This document shows positions 40,215-51,917 of a stretch of 64,000 nucleotides of DNA, piece by piece. The DNA comes from Peltaster fructicola. Its lineage: Eukaryota; Ascomycota; Dothideomycetes. Position 1 is the first letter of the stretch, and every line of letters begins with the position of its first letter. A program made the translations under genes and the position numbers. A model generated the notes under the pieces. The model saw only the letters and a program-made list of their open reading frames with translations, was not told where the DNA came from and ran no database searches. The stretch lies in contig CP051139.1 of assembly GCA_001592805.2 (NCBI GenBank), positions 4,650,001-4,714,000 on the forward strand, written 5' to 3'.

Positions 40215-41195
40215 CAACTGTACATGTGCTTAGCGATGGGCCTTGAACAATCAATATCGTGTCGTATTGCATGAAGCGATTCTGACCTCACCGAGCAGCC
40301 CAGAGTGACATGAAGGTGCTAGGATGCACAGTAGAGGTCCTCGAGAGACTACACGCACAGTGTCAGTCTTCGGCATGTACGGCAGGGCTCTTCAGTCAAT
40401 GGTACTCTCGGATTTGAAAATTTCTAGATGCCATGGTATGACGAATGGAGACACGGCCGTACCTGCGCGGATGGTGATCTCAGCCCTATTCACCATTACG
40501 AGGCTCGGAAACTGGCTGGCTGAAATAGAGAAAAGCTTCTGGACTCACGCTCGCTCGGCGTAACCCCTGAGAATGATGTGCCGCGCCCTGCCAAGAGTGC
40601 AATATAGGCGGCACGGTATTTCCGGTACAGCAACAACCCCTGGGAGCCTAACGGCGGGACTAGGTGTACCATCGTCGATGGGATCCGAGTTGTGAACACG
40701 CAGTCGCGCGATTGTGAGCAAGTTGATGCCGATGTGCCTCGAAAGCGATCTCTGTCTTTGCTGGGTGGGTCACAACATTAGCTTCACGATCAGTTGGGTT
40801 GCAGCGTGCTATGAACTCGGTGATCGCTTGGTCGAGAGGCACGCATGGGTCCAGCTTACGTGGACTATCATGCTATTGAAGATCGGCATGCATAGCTGAA
40901 GGCAAATCTTGAATGACATGCATGGTATGTGGTTGCATTAGAGAATGCAGACGAGTATGGTAATCAGCAACAACACCTTGACGATGAAGCATCCAATTCA
41001 TCAGAGATTGTGTACAGGCTTATAGAAAGATTGCGATCTGGAAGAAAAGTAGATGCAATGCAGTACGCAAGGGAGAAAAGTAGAGCTCTGGATTTTTTGT
41101 ATTTACAACGATCCTCTCATCCACATTAGATCGCATGTTTTAATGCTCATGCACATTATACCAACGCCAACGCTATGAATTGCGAGCGAAACTCA
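40215..41195. other. Intergenic with one AT-richer coding-like frame
   Basis: Most of this stretch holds nothing recognisable. A 66-codon frame at 40929-41129 (ending REKSRALDFLYLQRSSHPH) looks protein-like and AT-richer than its surroundings, but lacks an ATG start and any family match. Confidence 0.4.
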
Positions 41196-43565
41196 TCAGT
41201 TGAGGGAGACTGCTGAACCAAGAGTGAAGGACACTGGTGATCCAGTCATTGGAGTCCAGATCGTCAATGGGTCAGAGCCGATCTGCTCGTTGACGGTGCC
41301 AGATTGAGTGGTCGAGGCAGTACCTGGGAAGGTGACTGGAACGGTGGTGCCACAGACGTTGTTGGTAGTGGCAACAGTGACGCCAGTGATCTTGCCGTTG
41401 CTGACCTGGTAGTTCATGCTTGGGTTGCAGTTATCAAGAGTCATGCGGTTGATGAAAGACTGTCCGACATCGTCGTGCTTGAGGGTGATGATTGGCCAGG
41501 TGGTGAGACGGTACATCTCCTGGAGGATCAACTCAGACCAGATCATGAGGAGAGACATCTTCCCGGACTGAGAACCGATGGTGTAGCTGGCCGAGTCGGT
41601 GTATCGCAAGTTAGCCTGGTGAAACATGAATGGGTCGTGGTGAAGACCGAACAAGTGCCATGTGTTCACAGAACGAGCGTTCTGGAGGAGATCCCAGAAG
41701 CTACCCTTACCACCGGAGGTGTTGATCCACTCCTGGGTAGTGCAGTTTGCGGTGTCGCAGTTGTAGTAGATGGTGGTGGCCCATCGTGGCATGATAGTCA
41801 AACCATCCCAGCCGTTGGCAGCGGATGTAGAGATCAATGGCCAGTAGGAGTTCTGAGAGTTCATGAGGACTGGGCGGGTGTTGTCACCGACGACAATGTT
41901 CACACCAAGCTCTAACCATGCGCGAATGACATCTCCGTTGTGAAGACCAGTGATGGCAGGTGGGATCAGACCCTTGGAGAAGTAGTTGGCATTGGAGATA
42001 CCGACCTGAGCCAACCACTTCTGGTTGAACTGGATCTCCTTGTATGCATCAGAGTAGGTTGCGTTGTTGAGCGACATGTGAGAGAAAGTGTGGGAGATGT
42101 GCAAGAAGGCATTCAAGTTGGCTGGAGTCATGAACCAGCTAGCGAGGGTGTCAGCCTTAGCACACTGAAGAGACCAGGTGTAGTTGGCTGGGGTGGATGG
42201 CCAGATGTTGGTGCCGGTACCAAGGACTCTGTTCGAGGTTAGCAGTGATTAGGATGTTCAATATGATGCAACTTACTTCTGGAACTCAAGCGCAGTGTCG
42301 ATCTGGTCTCCATACTCGATAGCAGTGTCTGGAACGCAAGGCTGTGCGGCACCTGTGGTGCTGTCCTGGTAAGAGACGGCGGCCTCGATATCACCGTTAC
42401 CGTTGTGTCCCAGCTCGACGGTGTAGTTGGAGCCAGCTGGAAGACGAGATCGGATGTTTGACATCCAGGTGACGTGAGCGTCGAGATCAGCCGCACGGAG
42501 ACGGAACTGGTTGCCGGCTGGGTAGTAGATATCAGTGATAAGGTGAACGTCATCGATCTGTGTGTTGTAGTAGATTCGTCGACGACCGAGATGGAGACCA
42601 CGGGTGATCCAGTTGATGTAGGCGTGCTGGAGGTAGGTAGAGGTGGCAGACCACTCAGCAGCCCAACCGATGAACCAAACCATCTGCTGACGTCCATTGC
42701 CGAAGTCGTTGATGACAGCTGCAGTGGTTGTGCCAGTGAAGGTCCCGTCGGATGAAGAGTCGAAGCTAGCGAAAGCAGTGGCGAGCGTTGAGTTGGTGAT
42801 CTGAGCTGGGTAGTGGTAGAGACCCTGGGTAGTGACGTTTGCACCCGTGACGAGACCTGCAGTTGGGAACTTGGAGGTGTCGTTGATTCGGAGGTACTGC
42901 TCAACACCAGTGTTGCAGCAGCCTGCACCGGCGACGGCAGTAGTCACACCGAAGTCTGGTCCTGGGTAGACATTGAGACGGACCATACGGGCACCATATG
43001 TTGCCTGGTAGGCGTAGATCTGGTTAAGCTGGTCGGTAGTCAGGGCTGATTTGTATGTGCCATTGTAGTTGTAGGAGAGCTCGTTGAGAAGAACGATACC
43101 ACCGAAGTTACCAGTCTGGTTGTTGTTGCTTGTAAGGGCTGGAAGAGTGACACCAGTCGATGGAACGGTGACGAGGGTGAATGGAATACCGTAACCCTGG
43201 AAACCTGCAGTTCCAGAGACGCCAGTAGCTGCATCTGGAGCAAGGACCAGGATGTTGTTGGACAGGGTGTAGGCAGATGCGCTAGCGGCAGCTGAGCTGG
43301 ATACGACTGATGAAGAGGAAACGACTGATGAAGATGAGACAACTGTTGATGAGCTGCTAATAATTGCTGTAGAAACGCTGGAAGAAGTAGAAGTGGACGC
43401 CTTGCTGCTGGATGTGATCACAGAGCTGGTGATGCTGCTGCTCGTACTGATCGCAGCAGAGGAGGTCGTCGAAAGAGCGGAAGACGAAGCCATCTTGCTG
43501 GTGCTGGTTGCTTTAGAAGTGGTAATGCTCGACGTTGTCGACGGAGTACTTATAACTGCACCCAT
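41196..43565 (-). CDS. agd3: Agd3-like exopolysaccharide (galactosaminogalactan-type) deacetylase
   Basis: Exon 1 (43565-42277) and exon 2 (42228-41196), with a 48-nt intron, encode 773 residues. After a Ser/Thr stalk (about residues 5-115) comes a long catalytic region with NTQIDDVHLITDIYYPAGNQ, LDAHVTWMSNIRSRLPAGSN, ELGHNGNGD and FLHISHTFSHMSLNN. The Asp pair of QIDDVHL and the His pair of SHTFSHM are the arrangement used for metal binding and catalysis by Agd3, the carbohydrate esterase family 18 enzyme that partly de-N-acetylates galactosaminogalactan in Aspergillus fumigatus and makes it adhesive. Later parts include NIVVGDNTRPVLMN and WHLFGLHHDPFMFHQANL. The start ATG has a good context (CCCACCATGG), yet the protein begins MGAVISTPSTTSS without a hydrophobic signal, which is odd for a secreted enzyme; a missed 5' exon is possible. 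Substrate assignment is by homology. Confidence 0.85.
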
Positions 43566-46075
43566 GGTGGGCTGGATGTAACGAATGTGAGAATGAAAGA
43601 AAAAGCTAGTAAGTAGTACAGAGGTGGAGCTGCAAGTGAGATGGAGGTGCAGCGCAGTTATATGCAACGCTGTGAGTTTCTAGTGCAAGAATCAGTTTGA
43701 TGATGGCTCCACGTGCACACAATGCTTGGTATGAGTAGCGCTGTGACCAGAGACTCAAATCTGGAAGAGGGCTGATCTGGAATAGAAACCCAGACCAGGG
43801 TAGGACCGCCAGGCGGAACCTGGGCTGGGCATCTTGCATGGCAAGTCTCGGGGCTAACAGTTGTGATGCTAACTCTTTGAGGGCAAGCAGCTCGCAAGAC
43901 AGAAACCCGATACTGGACAACTCTATGGCGCTATAACTGAAGAAGCTCGGCACAGTCTGTGCAGGGTAACGGTAGGTCCTAGTAAGCGAGCGAGGCTGGA
44001 TGTACTGTAGGTTTGTAGCACAGACTTACGCAGCTGATGTCTCTGTCGAAGGCTTGTCTGACATTGTATTCGTGAGCGAGAAGTAGGCCATGTCCAGATG
44101 CAATGCAATGCAATGCAGCTGTTCTATTCGTGGCCAGAGAGTGGCGATCAGTCTGGAGTGCTCAGCATTGATCGGAATGGTGCAATCGCTCTTGCTCGAT
44201 CTTCTTGGCACTGCACAGCTCCCACTACATATTGGTGTCTCGCCACAAGACATACGTATGATGTTCGACGTCGTCAGCCTGGCGCAAACGGTCTTGCTGT
44301 GTTTACCAGAGAATGGTGGACATTTGAGGGTACAACCAGCGAAAGCGCATCACATCGACCCACCGACTTTGACGATTGGCCCGGTAAGGCCGTCCACAGC
44401 TGCCAGCGATCACGGTGGCGGAAGCCACGGCGGGACTGTGTGTAAATTTCACGTTGTGGTCGGACCCAAGGGTTTCAGCTTGCTTGCTGGCTGGCTGACG
44501 AGATCTAGGGAAATCTGGGCGCGATATGTTGTGCTCAGACACGGTTCTCGTGCTGTGCCTCCGAGTCCGGTCAGGTGTGTGTGGCGGTCTAAACGTAGCT
44601 CAGAGGTTGTCGTAGTGCTGACGATCTGTCCTGTTGTATGCTTATTTTCTGACTACCAGACAACGAGAGAGACCAGAGTCTCGTTGTTGGTAGACAATCC
44701 TTGCTCTCCTAAGCTAAATCATCCTGCAGCCGTGAAGCGTGAAGCTAACCGTTGGGTGCAGACAAATTTCGCCTGCAAAGAGGCGCGATCCTAATTTAGG
44801 GACCGGTCCACGTAACATGTATTTGGTTCCCCCTGAGTGTGATGCCGCTCGTTGCCAAGTTCTTCATATCGCCTGGATTGTCCTCGAACATATATTGCCA
44901 AGGTCGCCAGACTCGGCAGAGACCACCACCAAGACGATCGAGACGTATGGAAGGACTTTCGGAGAATTTCACCGCGTGATGGTTTCTGTGAAGCATCCTG
45001 CAGCCTGCAGGATGCCATGAAACCCTGGAGAATGCAGTTGGCTTGCGAGGCTGTGTTAAGGATTCCGTGCTTGACCAGTTGATCATCATTGGACAAATCC
45101 CTCAGCTATACCGCTATACGGCACCCGAAGCAAAACCATGCCTCGTCAGCAGCAATACGAAAGAGTGAGTTGTGAAGCTGGCTAAACAGTGGATCGATAT
45201 AGCATGTCAACATAACGCCAGTCAGCTGTGCTTCAAGGATTAAGCATCCCAATAGCAGGTACATCGGCTGCGTGTTAGGGTGGTTAAGACAGGTGTAACC
45301 ACACTCTCGGATTAAGCGGCTGTGTTGTGGTCACTGGCAGCTGATGTCCTTGTCTGTGGCATGTCAAGCCTGCATACGTGCTGTGATGATGCTGACAGCT
45401 TAGCGAGGTTGTATCCGAGTACTGTAGCTTTTGTATGAGTCTGTTGCTGCGACGCTGACACCAGATGCGCAGAATTATCTGAGTTCGTCGCACGTGTATG
45501 AGCTTTGTCACCTTAGTGACTGAACAGCTCGCCAACTGTGGAACCGTTAAGGACAGTCCAGGGTGCTCTCACTGCTCGACGAGCCTTCTACGTGGATGCT
45601 CACGTGCGATGAAGGCTTGTTTTCGCATTCGTCGAGGCTTGTTCTCGATAGGGTGGTCGATGGTGCGTACCGACTGGCAGTAGCTCAACTAGATTGCTCG
45701 TGATCATGGTGACATTGCAGCAATTCGGGGGCCGGTTGATGTTGTATCACACGATGTAATTCCAATCCATGCAGGCCGATAGTGCCATGTTGATGCCGTG
45801 TGATCTGAAATCCGTGTAGTATTGACAGTATGTCGTGCATCGAATAGGACAGTGCTGTCGGCGGAATAAACTCCCTATGGCTGCTTTGGATTCTCGTGGT
45901 GGATATTTTAGACACTTAACACAATGGGTGTCGACCTCTTCGGCCAGGTAGATGTAGTAGCTGGCTGCCGACGACCGGGAACTCGTATCTCGTGGTCAAG
46001 GATGTAAGTTCTTGCCCAGAGGGAGAGTAACACAGCTACCTCGTGCCATTATCGCACGAGCGTCCACACGCCTGC
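43566..46075. other. Long intergenic region upstream of the Agd3-like gene
   Basis: About 2.5 kb. A minus frame beginning MAYFSLTNTMSDKPSTETSA at 44088 ends at a GTAAGT donor (about 44026) and may be a 5' leader exon or uORF of the Agd3-like transcript. The plus frame 44090-44794 has no protein character. No other feature supported. Confidence 0.5.
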
Positions 46076-46735
46076 TCAGGTATACTCCTCGCTCATATCG
46101 ATCTCGCTCTCGGGCCGCAAGAAGTGCGCGTCAGGAAAGTCACCACCTGAGTTCAGAAGATCTAGCATTCTCTGCTTCCTACTGTACGTCTTTGGCTGTA
46201 AGATCTTACGAGCCACGATCTCGTCCTCTTGCTCCATCTCATCGAAGAACGCATCCATACTCTCCTCCATATCTTCCTCATAGCTTCGTTTGCGACTCGC
46301 TGTGTCTTGGGATTTAAAGCTATTGGTGGAGGATATTGTGGTTTGCGAATTGTTAAGCAGTGGCGAGCTGCCAAACGATGTCTCGTTGAGGAGCGCAGGT
46401 GCTGAGGACGACCACTGTTCTTGTTGCGCATAGTCTCCGACCTTGTGGATGCCAGAGAATGGTGTGAGTTCACGACTGTAACCGCGTTGGAGTGTAGGTT
46501 GGCTCAGAGCTGGTTGACTCTCAAGAAGGTCGGAGCTGTACATGACTGTTTTGTGTGTCTTGTAGCCTTCTGGCACTGACTTCCTCACACGCATGCCAAC
46601 GTTGATCAAAGACGCTTGTGTTTCGGCAGGAAGAGGTGGTGAAGAGGTCGTTGTGGGTTTGTCGAAGTAAGAGGAGATGCTTGGCTGGAACTGCTTCTTG
46701 CGCTGATGATCATCATGAAGATTGCCTTTGCCCAT
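46076..46735 (-). CDS. Ribonucleotide reductase inhibitor, Spd1/Dif1-like
   Basis: The ATG at 46735 starts a 219-residue protein, MGKGNLHDDHQRKKQFQPSI. It contains QPSISSYFDKP, then ETQASLINVGMRVRKSVPEG and YKTHKTVMYSS, the conserved core of fungal RNR-inhibitor proteins (the Spd1/Dif1/Hug1 group, RNR_inhib). A Ser-rich middle (TSFGSSPLL) and an acidic helix EEDMEESMDAFFDEMEQEDE precede a basic end. These small, mostly disordered proteins bind the ribonucleotide reductase small or large subunit and limit dNTP production, and in yeasts they are destroyed in S phase or after DNA damage. Nothing in the sequence shows how this one is regulated. It is single-exon as read; an upstream non-ATG extension of the frame is ignored. 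Confidence 0.8.
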   Translation of the reverse strand: MGKGNLHDDHQRKKQFQPSISSYFDKPTTTSSPPLPAETQASLINVGMRVRKSVPEGYKTHKTVMYSSDLLESQPALSQPTLQRGYSRELTPFSGIHKVGDYAQQEQWSSSAPALLNETSFGSSPLLNNSQTTISSTNSFKSQDTASRKRSYEEDMEESMDAFFDEMEQEDEIVARKILQPKTYSRKQRMLDLLNSGGDFPDAHFLRPESEIDMSEEYT

Positions 46736-47528
46736 AATGGCGTGCGTGCAGGACGCGCACCACACACTGTCGCAGTGGACGAAGAGTGTTGTGAAGGTGG
46801 TTGAAAGAGGAACTGCCAAATGCTCATACTATGACGCCAAACGCGTCCAAGAATCGCAACCACTTTCGCGACTGGCCAATCACAAATTCAGGATAACTAA
46901 TTTTCGTGCTGCCTTATGGCTTGCACGCGTGCGTGCTCGAGACGATGGAAAGGCCTAATTCTCAACACAGTACGTCGTCAATGTGAGGAACACTCGCAAG
47001 CGTGTGTGCTCGAGACGGTGGAAGATCCTTGGTTCACCACAATGAAGCTTCAACAAGGGATTTCTTGCTGCAAAATTATTCATGTCTAGGTTAAGCAGCA
47101 CAAACGTGGTGCAGCAGCTACCTTGTGCGAGCACGTCCGGTTGTCTGGCCACAGCTTGATGCCGGGAAACTGTAAGAAAATGAAGGATCGCAAAACGTTG
47201 GCAGTAGTTTTCTTGCCGGTGAGTGCCGCGCAGAAGGATGGTGAGCCAGCGACGGGTTCGTGGACAAGACAAGGACAGTCCGATATCACATCATTGCAAG
47301 TAATGGTTCTGTTGGCACACCTCACCATCACGGCGACGATACCATGGTAGAGATGCACACCCTGCATGCTTGCTGATGATCCTTAGACTTCAATACTTCA
47401 TTCCGACCGATGATATTTGTATCACGCCTCCATGAAAGCATATCGCAAGCATGGAGAAGTTGTTGTGCACGAAGAACCCTTGAAGCAATACGCCAGAGCC
47501 GCCATGCCAGATGCAATGATGCATACTA
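46736..47528. other. Intergenic between two minus-strand genes
   Basis: About 790 bases holding the promoter of the RNR-inhibitor gene and the 3' flank of RPS18. A short direct repeat is visible around 46924-46952 and 46996-47024 (CGTG[CT]GCTCGAGAC shared). No gene. Confidence 0.5.
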
Positions 47529-48188
47529 CTAACCCTTCTTCTTGCTGACACCAACAGTTCGTCCACGTCGACCAGTGGTCTTGCTGTGCTGTCCACGAAC
47601 TCGCAGACCCCAGTAGTGTCGGAGACCACGGTGAGCTCGGATCTTCTTCAGTCGCTCCAGATCCTCACGAAGCTTGCTGTCCACACCGTTGGCAAGGATC
47701 TGGAAGTCCTTTCCGTCGACAATATCACGCTGTCTGTTGAGGAACCATGATGGGATCTTGTATTGAGTTGGGTTTTGGATGATTGTGACGATTCGCTCCA
47801 GCTCTTCCGATGTGAGTTCGCCGGCTCTGTGTAGGTGTCAGTAATGCCAGGAGTGTTTCACCATTGCCCAGTATACCTCTTGTTCAAGTCGACATCGGCC
47901 TTCTTGCAGACTACGAATTATCAGCCCCATCTCCATCGCTCCATCATCTCCTACTCACCCAAGTTGCTGTATCGTCGTCCAACACCCTTGATCTTGGTCA
48001 GGGCGAACATGACCTTCTCCTTTCCATCACTTTTGAGAGTTGTCAGTCAATGTACAAATAGAGGAAGCGTCCATCCTGATGCGCACGCGCATATATTGCT
48101 TCGAGGTGGGAAGTTCGACGTACACATTGGTGTTGAGAAGACGGAGAATGTGGTTGAAGTTGCTCTTCTCGCCGGATACGAGAGACAT
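47529..48188 (-). CDS. RPS18: 40S ribosomal protein S18 (uS13)
   Basis: Four exons (48188-48124, 48029-47959, 47910-47877, 47826-47529) give 155 residues, the normal eukaryotic uS13 length. The product reads [100 protein letters not shown], then [20 protein letters not shown] and [11 protein letters not shown]. uS13 sits in the head of the small subunit and contacts the P-site tRNA through this basic C-terminal tail. The intron-rich 5' half with a tiny 34-nt third exon is typical of ribosomal-protein genes in moulds. All splice phases fit the conserved protein, so the model is well supported without transcripts. Confidence 0.97.
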
Positions 48189-49310
48189 CTTTGCGGTGTA
48201 TGGTGATGTCGACGTGCTGCGCAAAGGAACGTTGAAGAGACTGTGGTGATGAAGCCGCTTCCCGCAATTATCAAAGCTTGGCATCGTTGTGTGCTGATAC
48301 TTGACTCGCGTGACAGCCGCTAGCGTCATATCGTGTCAACAACATATGCGATGCAGGTGTTGGGCAAGATTCGCTTTGCGCTGCCACTTCGACTTCCTGC
48401 TGGAGCATGATGAGTGTCTTACTGTATCTGGCTTTCCACCTTGTCGACACTCGCATCCTTTGAATCACAATGTCACGGTCTGTGTGCGAATCGGGCTGGT
48501 GCAACGCAACCCGGTCAATTTAGAGCTCACAGCATGCCAATAATTTATTTGAGCATATGCATACTTGCTTTCTACCATGGATCGACCACGTCGAACGAAC
48601 CATACAATATCGCCGCAAGGTGTCCTTAGTCTGGACATGGACCAACGGCAAGTCTCGAGCTTGTAACTTGAAGACAGTAGCCTGACATCGAAGCACAAAG
48701 CTGGTTAAGCTGCAGCGGCTTGTCAAGTGTGATGCACAGCATAAGATGGGTATGCTTTGAACGGCAGACATGTCTGTGGAGCCATCCACTCCGTGGCACA
48801 CCGTTCTCCCATCAACTTACATGCTAGTCATCTGCAGAGAGCAAAGAGGAGCGAAGTTGTTGATCCGTGAGCAGGCGTATATGCCTTTGGTGAAGGCGTC
48901 AAGGTGCGATCGCTACGCACGACTGGCCTATACACTCTCTCAATATCGATGGAATTACCAAGTAGAACAAGTAGCCGTGCAGTGGCTACAACTGCTATTT
49001 ATGCCTGCTCTTCGGTGACATATCCGGAAGACACTCGTTCCATGTAGAAGTAGCACATGGAGTGTCACGAAAAAGTGTCAACGTCAATCCAGACGAAACT
49101 CTATGATTGTTGGAACGGCTACATCTGAGGTCCGCTGTGATGCGTACGGCTTCTATCTTGTTCGTATACTACATGCAGTCACTCCAGAGTCTGTTGCTAG
49201 GCGCGGCACGCGTCACAATCAAAACACTCGCTTTGCGCTCAAACCACTCCTTCAACTTTATATGCATTGACCCGCCACACCATGCACCAAAAGGAGCGCA
49301 CACCGTTACC
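48189..49310. other. Divergent intergenic region, RPS18 / APC10
   Basis: About 1.1 kb containing both promoters. No gene, RNA or clear regulatory motif found. Confidence 0.5.
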
Positions 49311-50172
49311 ATGCCTACTGTAACTCGTCGACAAGGTCTGACTAACAGTCGCTCTGATCCAATAGACAACACAAGCGAGGACGTAGAAGGTGTCGATCCT
49401 AACGATCTCGATGAATTGGACGCTGAGCTCGGTGATGACGGCGATGTAGACGACGAAGAAGAAGGTAAGGCATACTTCATGAGTCAGACCTCAACGTCTG
49501 ATGTGACTAGATGAGGGAGAGCTACCTTTTCCTCCTCCTGGTCTCAAGGAGATCTCCTCATTAGCTTCATGGACTGTGAGCACAGCAAAACCTGGCAATG
49601 GTGTCGCTGCATTGCGATCACCAGACATGACACAATTCTGGCAATCTGATGGACCCCAACCACATCTGTTGAGCATACACTTCTTCAAGCTCGTCCCGAT
49701 TGTCCTTATGCGCATATTCCTCGACTTTAAGCACGACGAGAGCTATACGCCTACCAAGATACAATTCCTAGCAGGGATGGGAGCACATGATCTTCAGGAA
49801 TTCGCCGAGATGGAGCTCGATCAACCTCAGGGCTGGATTGACGTGGACTTCTCCAATGTGGGACCTGTGCCAGATGGCGATGACGAGTCGAATGACGAGA
49901 ATGAAGAGCCGGACTATACGAGACGTCCTGTGCTGCGAGCAATGCTCGTGCAAGTCAAGATCTTGGAGAACCTACAGAATGGCAAGGACACACATCTGAG
50001 AGGAGTGCAGATCTTCGCGAGGGACGATACTCAGCAGGAACGGAAGCAGAATAGGAGTGATGCTAAGCTTTCGAGTATTCTTGCATACCGAGAGAGCCCG
50101 AAAGGACAGCGAGTGCCGCATGCCAACAACATCAAAATGGCATCGTGGATGCAGGAGCCTGATCTAAGGTGA
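49311..50172 (+). CDS. APC10: Anaphase-promoting complex subunit 10 (Doc1)
   Basis: Exon 1 (49311-49464) and exon 2 (49511-50172), with a 46-nt intron in phase 1, encode 271 residues. An acidic leader (DPNDLDELDAELGDDGDVDD) precedes the DOC domain: LKEISSLASWTVSTAKPGNG, VAALRSPDMTQFWQSDGPQP, HLLSIHFFKLVPIVLMRIFL, DESYTPTKIQFLAGMGAHDL, GWIDVDFSNVGPVPDG and GKDTHLRGVQIFARDD. Apc10 helps the APC/C ubiquitin ligase bind destruction-box substrates and extends chain formation at mitosis. An acidic insert (DDESNDENEEPDYTRR) interrupts the domain, as in other moulds. The reading stops at WMQEPDLR; the stop overlaps a GTGAGT-like site, so one more short exon is conceivable but not needed. Confidence 0.95.
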
Positions 50173-50528
50173 GTGTGCTTCGTCCAGCAGATACACTCTG
50201 GAAGCGCTCTCAAAGCTTGAGGAGCACTCTCGCCAAGCAGGAGATCAACGGCTCAGAGAATGAACACCACATAATGCATTGCTACGATGTACGACTGTTG
50301 CAATCAGGAAGCAGAGTGTTATGACGACGAATGGACGACCCCACAAGCGGCCACAACCCTCGAGATGTTGGCGAACGAAGATTAAAAGTTCGTAACACAA
50401 TAGCTACAGAGGGATCACTCACTTTCCTCGTCCGTTGCCAAAGCTGCAATATCCTGGCTTCCAGTGCAGTCAGCGACTCGTCTCATATCCTTCCTTCAAC
50501 TACAATCACATTGGCCCTCGAGCACAAC
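50173..50528. other. Intergenic / 5' leader of the GNAT gene
   Basis: An in-frame ATG at 50331 would extend the next protein by 66 residues, but that extension has no domain character and is more likely leader sequence. Confidence 0.45.
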
Positions 50529-51245
50529 ATGACCAATCTACAAGAGCCGTGGAAGATTGAGGTCACAGGACCACTAGGTGCCAGTCTCACCGCATATGAT
50601 CGATCACAACATCCGCGCTCGCAGGACACTAGCAAGCTTGACGGTAGCACCATCAGTCCAACGTTCCTGAATGCAATGACAGTGCGAGAGGAGGTCTTTG
50701 TCGTCGAGCAGGGTGTACCGCTAGACAACGAGTTGGACGACGACGATACGAACTGTGTCCATTTTGTACTCTATCCTGATGCAGGCACCAGCAAACCAGC
50801 CGGCACGATTCGAATAGTTCCACAGAGCAGTGATCTGCATACGGACTTCGACAAACATCGACATATTGATGGTACGCCATACCTAGGCGAGGTCACGTCA
50901 AGCACTTACAATGGCGAGCCATTCCTCAAGCTTGGTAGGCTCGCTGTGGTAAAGCCTCAACGTGGTCATGGCTATGCAGATGCTCTGGTAAAGGCCGCCT
51001 TACGATATGCTGCAGCCAATCCGAGAGACTTGATCACGAAAACCTCCTCCTCGCAGCACTCTCTTGGCCCGAAGAGCCGCGATTGGCAAGGCCTGGTCCT
51101 CATCCATGCTCAGAAACAGGTGCAGGGATTCTGGGCAAGGCTCGGCTTCACTCTTGACGAGGGACTAGGCATCTGGGATGAAGAAGGTATGGACCATGTG
51201 GCTATGTGGACTCGAGTCAGCCGCGTTGACGGTACTACACCTTGA
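50529..51245 (+). CDS. GNAT-family N-acetyltransferase
   Basis: From the ATG at 50529 the protein has 238 residues. FLNAMTVREEVFVVEQGVPL and NELDDDDTNCVHFVLYPDAG are the early strand and helix typical of ElaA/YjcF-like GNAT enzymes, AGTIRIVPQ is strand beta-4, and FLKLGRLAVVKPQRGHGYAD carries the acetyl-CoA pyrophosphate-binding R/Q-x-x-G-x-G/A motif as QRGHGYA. VLIHAQKQVQGFWARLGFTL is the C-terminal strand-helix. Substrate is unknown: this subfamily is widespread in fungi and poorly characterised. No targeting signal is seen. An upstream in-frame ATG at 50331 is possible but less likely. It lies tandem after APC10 and convergent with the acidic nuclear protein. Confidence 0.82.
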   Translation: MTNLQEPWKIEVTGPLGASLTAYDRSQHPRSQDTSKLDGSTISPTFLNAMTVREEVFVVEQGVPLDNELDDDDTNCVHFVLYPDAGTSKPAGTIRIVPQSSDLHTDFDKHRHIDGTPYLGEVTSSTYNGEPFLKLGRLAVVKPQRGHGYADALVKAALRYAAANPRDLITKTSSSQHSLGPKSRDWQGLVLIHAQKQVQGFWARLGFTLDEGLGIWDEEGMDHVAMWTRVSRVDGTTP

Positions 51246-51917
51246 CAGACTTAGCTCACTATGAGCCGCTGTGGCAGACTATACTACCTCAGTTGCCTCG
51301 ATGCAGTAGCCGCGTCGCTGGTGCGAGAGGAAGTGCTCTCGTTCATGGCAGAGCGACACATCATCAGTGCTGGACTTTGGCATTAGAGCTATAACTACAA
51401 TTGACAACGTACAAGCATTGATCACAAGCAGAGACTCAACAAGAGTCCGATTTTGACCAAGTTTATTTGATGTTATACATGATATCCTCCAAAAGCAATG
51501 CTACACGTTGTCTGCTCGGTGGTAGAGATGACCGTCCATCCGCGCCTCATGTCACTTTGAAATCCTCAAGAGATTCTTCGATGTGGCAAGCGCCGGGTAT
51601 CTATGCTGAATGAATCATGTGCAAGAGAACACAACATCTGCGATGCTGGTGTCGTGCTGTAGTTGAAGTGTATACCAGTCTGGTAAACATTGATTATGCT
51701 GTCGTACTTGCTGTTGTTGAGCTGTGAGACCGAATCGGGTAGATGCTGAGCACGCTATAGTTCGTGGTATCGTTGCTATCTTCTGCTGTTGTTGCGAAGT
51801 TGCGCTGCACATTGTTCGAATTAGTATCACACTGAACTCACCTCTGAGACCAGGGTCCTGCGATGTCGAGCGGACCCGTATTGGTCTATGCTACGTGTAG
51901 TGGTTAGTTGTTGCAGC
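51246..51917. other. Intergenic, convergent 3' ends
   Basis: About 670 bases, locally AT-rich (51420-51500). Nothing recognised. Confidence 0.55.

Noticed and set aside
44090-44794. 234-codon plus frame upstream of the Agd3-like gene
   Set aside because: Low-information sequence with no domain, signal peptide or sensible codon pattern; treated as chance.
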